A DNA stretch of 25,509 bases, taken from Thermoplasmata archaeon UBA184. Its GTDB lineage: Archaea > Thermoplasmatota > Thermoplasmata > Lutacidiplasmatales > UBA184. The translations under genes and the position numbers were made by a program. The notes below the pieces were generated by a model, which made no database searches, had not been told where the DNA came from, and worked only from the letters and a program-made list of their open reading frames with translations. Where the stretch lies: contig DAEB01000006.1 of the NCBI GenBank assembly GCA_002495185.1, forward strand, positions 20,596 through 46,104. Direction: 5' to 3'. Within the stretch, counting starts at the first letter, position 1. Each line of letters begins with the position of its first letter. Shown here piece by piece: positions 19,899-25,509 of the stretch.

Positions 19899-22521
19899 CC
19901 TCGTCCTCCTCCGGGTCGTCCTCGGAGTCGTCGTCCTCCGAGGAGGGCTTGTCGTTCTCGGAATCGTCGTCCTCCTCGGTCTCCTCCTCGTCGGCCGGAG
20001 GTTCGGTCGGCTCGGGAGCGGGGCCCCGCTTCTCTTCCGGTCCCTCCGCGCCGGGCGCCTCGATCGGGGGCTCGAGGATCACCGCGTCCCGCACCGTGTC
20101 GCCCTCATCGAGGCGGATCACGCGGACGCCGAGCGTGTTGCGCGCCTGGGAACGGATCCCCTTGACGGCCATCCGGATCGTGATGCCGTGCTCGGTCGTG
20201 ACGAGCACTTCGCTCGCGTCCGTGGTCGGGAGGACGGCGACCACGGAGCCGTTGCGCCCGCCGGTCTTGATCGTGCGGACGCCCTTCGCGCCGCGCCGCG
20301 TGCGTCGGTAGTCCTCGGTCGGACTCCGCTTTCCGTAGCCGGTCGTGGTCAGCGAAAGGAGCATCGGGAACTTCTCGCTCACCGGCGCCATCGCGACCAC
20401 CTTGTCGCCCTTCTCCTCCGAAAGGCGGACCCCGATGACCCCGTAGGTCGCGCGCCCCATCGGCCGGACCTCCGAGAGCGGGAACCGGACGAGCTGGCCG
20501 GCGAGGGTCGCGAGGATCACCTCGCTCGTCTCGTCGGTCATGAGCACGACGTCGACGAGCTCGTCCTTCTCCTCGAGGAGGATCGCCTGGATGCCGTTCG
20601 TGCGGATGTTCTGGTACTGGTCGAGGGTCGTCCGCTTCACGAGCCCCTTCCGCGTCGCGAAGACGAGCGAGCCCGCCCCCTGGATCGTGTGGAGCGGAAG
20701 GAGGGTCTGGACCTTCTCGCCGTCCTTGAGCTTCGGGAGGAGGTTGATCACCGCCTTCCCCTTCGAGTGCCGGCTCCCCTCGGGGAGCTCGTACGCCTTC
20801 AGCCGGTAGACCCGGCCGAGGTTCGTGAGGAAGAGGACGTCGTCGTGCGTCCGGGTCACGAACGTCCGGATGACGAAGTCCTCCTCCTTCGTCTCCATCT
20901 GGATGAGGCCGCGCCCGCCCCGCCGCTGGCGTCGGTACTGGTCGAGCGGCAGTCGTTTCACGTAACCGTCCCTCGTGACGAGGACGACCACGTCCATGTC
21001 CGGGATCAGGTCTTCGAGCGTCCGTTCGGTGAACGCGGGGACGATCCGCGTGCGCCGCTCGTCCCCGAACCGCTTCTTGAGGTCCGCGAGCTCCTCCACG
21101 ATCAGCTGGTCGAGGAGCTTCGGCGAGGCCAGGATCGCCTTGAGGTGCTTCGCGAGCTCCTCCTTCTCCGCCTTCTCCTTCTCGACCGACTCCCGCTCGA
21201 GCGCGGTCAGGCGGGCGAGGCGCATGTCGAGGATCGCCTTCGCCTGTTCGCTCGAGAGCAGGAACTTCCCCATCAGGTTCGTCTCGGCGACCTGGACGTC
21301 CTTCGAGCGGCGGATGATGCGGATCACCTCATCGATGTGGTCGATCGCGGTGAGGAATCCCTCGAGGAGGTGGAGCCGCTCCTCGGTCTTCCGTAGGTCG
21401 AACTTCGTCCGCCGGGTGAGGATCGTGCGCCGGTGCTCGAGGTGGAGCTTTAGGAGCTCGAGGATCGAGAGGACCTTCGGGTGCCCGCCAACGAGGCAGA
21501 GGTTGATCACGCCAAAGCTCGTCTCGAGCGGCGTGTGCTCGTAGAGCCGGTTGAGGACGATCTCGCTCGGGGCATCCCGCCGAAGCTCGAGCACGACGCT
21601 CGTACCGTCCCGGTCCGATTCGTCCCTCAGGTCGGTGATCCCGTCGATCCGCTTCCCCTTCACGAGGTCAGCGATGAGCTGGAGGAGGTCGGCCTTGTTG
21701 ACCTCGTAGGGGATCTGCGTGATGACGATCTCGTCCTTCCCCGCCCGCTCCCGGATCTCCGCGGTGCCGCGGAGGTGGATCATCCCGCGACCGGTCTCGT
21801 ACGCCTCCCGGATCCCCTCGGTCGAGAGGTATCCGCCCGTCGGGAAGTCCGGCCCCGGGAGGACCTTCATCACCTCGTCCAAGGAGGCATCCGGTCGGGC
21901 GATGAGAAGGAGGAGGGCGTCCGCGACCTCCCCCAAGTTGTGCGGAGGCATGTTGGTCGCCATGCCGACCGCGATTCCGGCCGAGCCGTTGACCAGGAGG
22001 TTCGGGACCTTCGAGGGGAGGAGGAGCGGTTCCTTGAGCGACCCGTCGAAGTTGTCGCCCCACTCGACCGTCTCCTTCTCGATATCGAGGAGGAGCTCCT
22101 CCGCGATCGCGCTCAGGCGGGCCTCCGTGTACCGCATCGCCGCCGGGGAGTCGCCGTCGATCGAGCCGAAGTTCCCCTGTCCGTCGATGAGCGGATAGCG
22201 CAGACTGAACGGCTGGGCCATTCGGACGAGCGCATCGTAGACCGCCATGTCGCCGTGCGGGTGGTACTTTCCAAGGACGTCTCCGACGGTGCGCGCCGAT
22301 TTCCGGTACGGGCGGTCGTGAGTCGCCCCCGATTCCCACATCGACCAGAGGATCCGACGGTGGACCGGCTTGAGGCCGTCCCCGACGAGGGGGAGCGCCC
22401 GGCCGACGATCACGCTCATGGCGTAATCGATGTACGACCGGTGCATCTCCTGCTCCAGCGCCCGGTCGTGGACCCGGTCCACCGGGGGCGTCGCGACGGC
22501 GGCCGGCGGAGGCGTGCTCAC
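19873..22521 (-). CDS. gyrA: DNA gyrase subunit A
   Basis: This is the breakage-reunion subunit of gyrase, which with GyrB introduces negative supercoils. The 882-residue protein has the N-terminal core YIDYAMSVIVGRALP, the winged-helix LGKYHPHGDMAVYDALVRMA, and the catalytic Tyr 131 in AAMRYTEARL. The C-terminal beta-pinwheel begins after about residue 520 and carries the GyrA box QRRGGRG at 532-538, which marks it as gyrase rather than topoisomerase IV. A tail of about 45 strongly acidic residues closes the protein. GTG at 22521 is the start: it overlaps the DHH stop (GTGA) and has GAGGGG just before it. Gyrase in archaea is of bacterial origin and found in Euryarchaeota. The usual partner gyrB is not in this window. 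Confidence 0.97.
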   Translation of the reverse strand: MSTPPPAAVATPPVDRVHDRALEQEMHRSYIDYAMSVIVGRALPLVGDGLKPVHRRILWSMWESGATHDRPYRKSARTVGDVLGKYHPHGDMAVYDALVRMAQPFSLRYPLIDGQGNFGSIDGDSPAAMRYTEARLSAIAEELLLDIEKETVEWGDNFDGSLKEPLLLPSKVPNLLVNGSAGIAVGMATNMPPHNLGEVADALLLLIARPDASLDEVMKVLPGPDFPTGGYLSTEGIREAYETGRGMIHLRGTAEIRERAGKDEIVITQIPYEVNKADLLQLIADLVKGKRIDGITDLRDESDRDGTSVVLELRRDAPSEIVLNRLYEHTPLETSFGVINLCLVGGHPKVLSILELLKLHLEHRRTILTRRTKFDLRKTEERLHLLEGFLTAIDHIDEVIRIIRRSKDVQVAETNLMGKFLLSSEQAKAILDMRLARLTALERESVEKEKAEKEELAKHLKAILASPKLLDQLIVEELADLKKRFGDERRTRIVPAFTERTLEDLIPDMDVVVLVTRDGYVKRLPLDQYRRQRRGGRGLIQMETKEEDFVIRTFVTRTHDDVLFLTNLGRVYRLKAYELPEGSRHSKGKAVINLLPKLKDGEKVQTLLPLHTIQGAGSLVFATRKGLVKRTTLDQYQNIRTNGIQAILLEEKDELVDVVLMTDETSEVILATLAGQLVRFPLSEVRPMGRATYGVIGVRLSEEKGDKVVAMAPVSEKFPMLLSLTTTGYGKRSPTEDYRRTRRGAKGVRTIKTGGRNGSVVAVLPTTDASEVLVTTEHGITIRMAVKGIRSQARNTLGVRVIRLDEGDTVRDAVILEPPIEAPGAEGPEEKRGPAPEPTEPPADEEETEEDDDSENDKPSSEDDDSEDDPEEDEDAASPQAR

Positions 22522-23918
22522 GGCCCCTCGCTCGGGTCGGTCGCGGCGAGCTGCTCCGCGAGCACCGTATCCGCCGCGTCGAGGAACGCGCTTCTCGTCC
22601 CGGGCGGGATCGACGCCCCGCTCGCGACGCGGTGGCCCCCTCCTTCCCCGCCGACCGCGGCCGCCGCGATGCGGCACACGGCCGCGAGGTCGAGGCCCCG
22701 GTCGACCTGCCGGAGCAGCCCGCGGGCGCTCACCTTCGTGGGCCCGAGTCCGCCGTCCGAGAAGACGAACACCGGGTGGTCGGGGGGGAGCAGATAGTTC
22801 ATCGCGAGGCCTGCCTGGGTGCCCGCGAGAGTGGTCTCGGGGCTCTCGAACCAGCGGAGGAATCGCATCGAATTAACGCCGTCGTTCTCGACCCGGAGGA
22901 GTCCGCGGAGGATGCCCGTCCGCCACTCCCGCTCCGCGGCCCTCACCCGCTCCGCGGCCCGGGGGTCCCCGAGGGCGTACGCGACCCCCACACCGGGGAT
23001 CCCGGCGCGGCCCGCGGCGTTCTGGAGGTTCGAGACCTCCTCCGCAGCGAGGCCGAGCGACGGGAGGAACCAGCGCTCCTGGTCGAGGACGTTCGCCGCT
23101 TCGGGAACGACGCCGGCCGTCGTGAGCTTCTCCTTCAGGGCGGCGACCAGCCGGCGGTTCTCCTCCGGGGTGAGCTTCGACGGGGAGCGGGCCGGGTCGA
23201 CCCCGAGGTCGTTCAAGAACGGTCCCACCGCCTCCGGCCGGCCCGAGAGGCCGCGCACGAACGGGTCGATGCTACCGGCGAGGGCCTCTCCGACGGTCGG
23301 GCCGAAGAGCGCGACCCCGGCGCGCGGGAGCACGAGGGACCGACGAACCGCTTCGTCGACGAGGAGCGCGTTGAGCCCCCGGAACCCGCCGACGTGCTGG
23401 CGGTCGGCGATCGCCCCGGAGAGTCCCCACGGCGCGTTGTCCCAGTTCACCGGGTCGAGGAAGACCGTGTAGAGCCAGGTGAGGGTCGCCGCGCACATCT
23501 CGCTCATCCCGTCGACGCCCCAGTCGAGCGGGTTCACGAACGCGACGTGGTCGGGAAGGGCGGGGGGCGTGGGGGCTCCCGGGTAGCGGTGATGGTCGAG
23601 GACAACCACCGGCGCCCGGTGGGCCGCGAACAGGTCGAGGACGGTCGACCCCGTGTCGACGACGAGGACCGGTCCGGGCGTCGCGTCGAGGAGGGACGAT
23701 ACGTGGCTCCGCTCCACGCCGACGAGCGCGGTCGCCTGCGACGGGTAGCCGAGGCGGGCGAAGGCTCGCAGTGCCGAGGACGCGCTCGCGATCCCGTCTC
23801 CGTCGTAATGGTAGATGACCCGCCACCGCTGAGGGTGGGCGAGGAGGAGGGAGCGGGCCTTCGCGAACTCGTAGGTGTAGTGAGGGTCGGAGACGAGTCC
23901 ATCCGGACCCGAGGGCAT
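22518..23918 (-). CDS. DHH-family phosphoesterase, archaeal RecJ-like
   Basis: The 466-residue protein belongs to the DHH/DHHA1 superfamily. Motif I is HYDGDGIASAS (Asp 39 and Asp 41), motif II VVDTGS (about 87-92), motif III the eponymous DHH in VVLDHHR (108-110), and the C-terminal DHHA1 motif GGGH is at 426-429. All metal-binding residues appear intact, so it is likely an active Mn-dependent phosphoesterase or exonuclease. Archaeal relatives include the GINS-associated nuclease GAN and RNA exonucleases; the gene order uS15-DHH is conserved in many Archaea. The ATG at 23918 shares one base with the uS15 stop (TGATG) and has GGTGGAG before it. The stop overlaps gyrA by four bases. Confidence 0.93.
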   Translation of the reverse strand: MPSGPDGLVSDPHYTYEFAKARSLLLAHPQRWRVIYHYDGDGIASASSALRAFARLGYPSQATALVGVERSHVSSLLDATPGPVLVVDTGSTVLDLFAAHRAPVVVLDHHRYPGAPTPPALPDHVAFVNPLDWGVDGMSEMCAATLTWLYTVFLDPVNWDNAPWGLSGAIADRQHVGGFRGLNALLVDEAVRRSLVLPRAGVALFGPTVGEALAGSIDPFVRGLSGRPEAVGPFLNDLGVDPARSPSKLTPEENRRLVAALKEKLTTAGVVPEAANVLDQERWFLPSLGLAAEEVSNLQNAAGRAGIPGVGVAYALGDPRAAERVRAAEREWRTGILRGLLRVENDGVNSMRFLRWFESPETTLAGTQAGLAMNYLLPPDHPVFVFSDGGLGPTKVSARGLLRQVDRGLDLAAVCRIAAAAVGGEGGGHRVASGASIPPGTRSAFLDAADTVLAEQLAATDPSEGP

Positions 23919-24373
23919 CACTCCACCTGGAGGGCCGCCGCGGCGGCCGTGTACCGCCACGTCTCGGGAATCCGCTTGCGCTGCCGGTAGTAGCGGGCGA
24001 GGCGGCGGATCCGGGACTCCATCAGAGTGAGGCCGCGGCGGTTCGAGAGGTCCTTGGGGTGGGTCTCGAGGTGCCGCTGCAGGTGGACGACGCGCTTCAG
24101 GAGCGCCTGGAGGTCGTCCGGGATCTCCGGCTGGACGCCCTTCTCCTTGAGGAGGGTGCCGAGGCGCTTTCCGGTCACCGCGCGGGCGGAAGGGACGCCG
24201 AGGGAGTCCCGAAGGTGGAGACCGACCTGCGCCGCCGAGAGCCCCGTCTTCGAGAGCTGCGCCGCCTGGTCGACCAGCTCCTCCTGGGAGACCGTGACCC
24301 ACGCCGGTTTCGTGAGGGGGTACGGCCGGTGCGACCCGGCGCGACCCTTGTGCCCGGAGTGGATCCGCGACAT
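23918..24373 (-). CDS. rps15: Small-subunit ribosomal protein uS15
   Basis: This is a component of the 30S subunit, binding 16S rRNA in the central domain. The 151-residue length is the archaeal/eukaryotic form (bacterial S15 has about 89). It shows MSRIHSGHKGRAGSHRP at the start, a helical segment with LSAAQVGLHLRDSLGVP, and the conserved core LKRVVHLQRHLETHPKDLSN followed by ESRIRRLARYYR. It heads an operon with DHH phosphoesterase, gyrA and a zinc-ribbon gene, joined by overlaps. A TATA-like box 29 nt before the ATG suggests an almost leaderless mRNA. Confidence 0.97.
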   Translation of the reverse strand: MSRIHSGHKGRAGSHRPYPLTKPAWVTVSQEELVDQAAQLSKTGLSAAQVGLHLRDSLGVPSARAVTGKRLGTLLKEKGVQPEIPDDLQALLKRVVHLQRHLETHPKDLSNRRGLTLMESRIRRLARYYRQRKRIPETWRYTAAAAALQVE

Positions 24374-24396
24374 GGGGTCGCGGGGACACTCGACCG

Positions 24397-24406
24397 CTAC
24401 TTAACG
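24397..24406 (-). promoter_or_regulatory. TATA box of the uS15-DHH-gyrA operon
   Basis: The minus strand reads CGTTAAGTAG, centred 29 nt before the uS15 ATG. The same TTAAGTAG string recurs in the promoter at 24828-24837. Confidence 0.55.
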
Positions 24407-24453
24407 GTTGGCGAAGACGGGCTCTCCCGGAGGGAGGAAACGGCCGTTCTCCG

Positions 24454-24798
24454 TCAGCGAATCCGGTCCGCCTGCTGCGACGAATCGACCAGGAACCGCT
24501 TCCCCTCCGTCGTGATCCGGTAGAGGGCGGGAGTGGCGGCCCGGGCGCGGCTCGGGTACGGGCTCCCGACCTCCGCCGTGACCATTCCGTTGCGGACGAG
24601 GAGGCCGAGCGCGAGCGGGACCTTCACGCGGTCGTGCTTGATCGCCCAGAAGTCGGTGAGGAGCCGTTCGATCTCCCGGAGCTCGAGCGTCTGCCGGTGC
24701 TCCTGGCCCTCGTGCATCGACTCTACGCGGTTGAGCTGCTGCAGGATCGCGATCAACGTCGCGCGCACCGGGTCGCGTTGCTCGTCGCCGGGGGCCAT
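24454..24798 (-). CDS. Winged-helix-like small protein, first paralog
   Basis: The 114-residue protein is not assigned to a named family. It begins with a charged helix ATLIAILQQLNRVESM, has a middle helical region (REIERLLTDFW, VPLALGLLVRNGMV) and ends with YRITTEGKRFLVDSSQQADR. The L-V-R-N-G-M-V and Y-R-I-T-T-E-G-K pattern is that of a winged helix: recognition helix, then beta wing ending in an I-T-x-x-G-K strand-turn. It is a paralog of the next gene upstream (24866-25204), sharing the Q-L-N-R-x-E and I-T-T-x-G-K-x-F-L-V segments. It has its own TATA-like box about 34 nt before the ATG. A DNA-binding or regulatory role is likely but inferred. Confidence 0.72.
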   Translation of the reverse strand: MAPGDEQRDPVRATLIAILQQLNRVESMHEGQEHRQTLELREIERLLTDFWAIKHDRVKVPLALGLLVRNGMVTAEVGSPYPSRARAATPALYRITTEGKRFLVDSSQQADRIR

Positions 24799-24827
24799 CG
24801 TGCGGGGACTAACTACGCGGGGCTCCC

Positions 24828-24837
24828 CTACTTAAAC
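24828..24837 (-). promoter_or_regulatory. TATA box of the 24454-24798 gene
   Basis: The minus strand reads GTTTAAGTAG, centred about 34 nt before the ATG at 24798. Its TTAAGTAGNG core matches the uS15 promoter at 24397-24406. Confidence 0.5.
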
Positions 24838-24865
24838 TGGGGGGCTGCCCACCCCGAGGAGCGGC

Positions 24866-25204
24866 CTACTCGACCCGACCGGTCTTGCGGAGACGGGAGA
24901 CGAGGAACGCCTTCCCCTGGGTCGTGATGGCATACCGGGTCGCGACGATGCGACCCCTCTCCCAGGAGTACTCGGGGGTGTCGAGGCATCGGGCGAGGCC
25001 GTTCCCCACGAGCACGCTCACCGCTCGCTCGACGTCGCCGCCCGAGACGCGGGGGAGCGGGCCGCGGCCCAGGATGTGATGGAGTTCATCGACCTCGAGG
25101 CCCGACGTCGCACCGGCTTGGTTTTCGGAGCGGTTCAGCTGCTTCAGGACCTCGAGAAGCTCGTCGCCGAGCTCCTCGGCGGCCTCGAGTGGGGAGAGCG
25201 CCAT
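24866..25204 (-). CDS. Winged-helix-like small protein, second paralog
   Basis: The 112-residue product from ATG 25204 parallels its downstream neighbour: LLEVLKQLNRSENQAG early on, VERAVSVLVGNGLARCLD in the middle and YAITTQGKAFLVSRLRK at the end. The same order of helices and the same final strand-turn support a winged helix and a tandem duplication. The frame stays open upstream to 25492 but that part runs through the divergent promoter and gene, so it is discarded. A clear TATA box at the right distance is not seen; weak candidates are around 25233 and 25265. About 67 nt separate it from the next gene. Function unknown; a transcription regulator is plausible. Confidence 0.7.
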   Translation of the reverse strand: MALSPLEAAEELGDELLEVLKQLNRSENQAGATSGLEVDELHHILGRGPLPRVSGGDVERAVSVLVGNGLARCLDTPEYSWERGRIVATRYAITTQGKAFLVSRLRKTGRVE

Positions 25205-25261
25205 CGCCGCGTCGATTCGCGGGAGGAGGCATTTGAACGTTGCCTTCGAGCGGGCCGGTTT

Positions 25262-25270
25262 CCTTTTACG
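25262..25270 (+). promoter_or_regulatory. TATA-like box of the 25298 gene
   Basis: CCTTTTACG is centred 32 nt before the ATG at 25298. On the other strand it reads CGTAAAAGG and might also serve the divergent winged-helix gene, but 62 nt from its ATG. Confidence 0.4.
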
Positions 25271-25297
25271 TCCGTTCGATAGGTACCCTCGACGCTC

Positions 25298-25509
25298 ATG
25301 CCCTGCACTTGCCGCAACCCGGCACGATGCCCGATCTGCAACACTCCCGTCCGGGTTCCTCTGAGCAGCCTCGAGAGCTCGGCGGGGGCCGCGATCCTCG
25401 TCGAGAAGTTCGCACGGCGCGACACGTCCTCGTCCCGGGAGGGACTCCGGGGGCTCATCCGGGGCTGGGCGAGCTGCCCCTCGTGCGGCCACACGATCAA
25501 CTTCGAGCA
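25298..25509 (+). CDS. Cysteine-rich zinc-binding protein (3' end outside window)
   Basis: About 70 residues are visible and the frame is open to the window edge. The start MPCTCRNPARCPICNTPV has four cysteines (3, 5, 11, 14) that could bind one zinc, and SCPSCGHTINF (Cys 60 and 63) opens a second C-x2-C knuckle. Between them lies a helical, basic stretch. No family is recognised from this part. The ATG at 25298 has a TATA-like box about 32 nt upstream and is divergent from the winged-helix pair. Confidence 0.6.
   Translation, partial: MPCTCRNPARCPICNTPVRVPLSSLESSAGAAILVEKFARRDTSSSREGLRGLIRGWASCPSCGHTINFE

Noticed and set aside
1..25509. tRNA genes, rRNA, CRISPR arrays, insertion sequences or integrase sites
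   Set aside because: All gaps between genes are under about 170 nt and were read through. None has a cloverleaf-like sequence, repeat-spacer pattern or terminal inverted repeats, although a visual reading could miss an intron-containing tRNA.

Overview
The window is a gene-dense, very GC-rich stretch of an archaeal chromosome. Markers for Archaea are the A-type ATP synthase subunits F, A and B, an archaeal-length uS15, ribosomal protein L37e beside an Lsm protein, a DHH/RecJ-like nuclease next to uS15, and many AT-rich TATA-like boxes about 23-40 nt before first genes, several implying leaderless or nearly leaderless mRNAs. A bacterial-type gyrase A and a bacterial-type seryl-tRNA synthetase fit a euryarchaeote. 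A high-GC member of Thermoplasmatota is my best guess, but this is an inference from gene content only.

Left part (1-5115, minus strand): atpF-atpA-atpB with their own promoter, preceded by serS, a dicluster ferredoxin and a YdeI/OmdA-like gene. Next come a DUF72 gene (plus) and a membrane-anchored secreted protein (minus), convergent at about 6010.

Middle (7103-10526, plus): a compact three-gene cassette encoding a RecA-fold protein with a destroyed P-loop, a 69-residue protein, and a divergent family-B DNA polymerase of PolB2/Dpo2 type with an altered motif C and no recognisable first exonuclease motif. It looks like an archaeal mutagenesis or translesion module, analogous in parts to bacterial ImuA-ImuB-DnaE2. 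A perfect inverted repeat lies just upstream of its promoter. This is the most interesting part of the window.

10550-17021 (plus): a HEAT-repeat protein, a two-half GNAT acetyltransferase, an unrecognised possibly GT-B-like protein, an M29-aminopeptidase-like protein that seems to have lost its metal ligands, an AAG/MPG-type DNA glycosylase, and two small membrane proteins (one secreted and cysteine-rich, one with a zinc ribbon).

17138-18306 (minus): a P-loop kinase, Lsm and L37e. Dihydropteroate synthase (plus) is divergent from the kinase. 19713-24373 (minus) is an overlapping operon: uS15, DHH phosphoesterase, GyrA and a small zinc-ribbon protein. The right end holds two tandem paralogous winged-helix-like proteins and the start of a cysteine-rich zinc protein.

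Two layout habits run through the window. Co-transcribed genes overlap by 1 or 4 nt (TGATG, ATGA or GTGA junctions). Several promoters have their TATA box fused to the TAA stop codon of the gene in front. No tRNA, rRNA, CRISPR array or insertion sequence was seen, and no gene-free stretch exceeds 300 bases.
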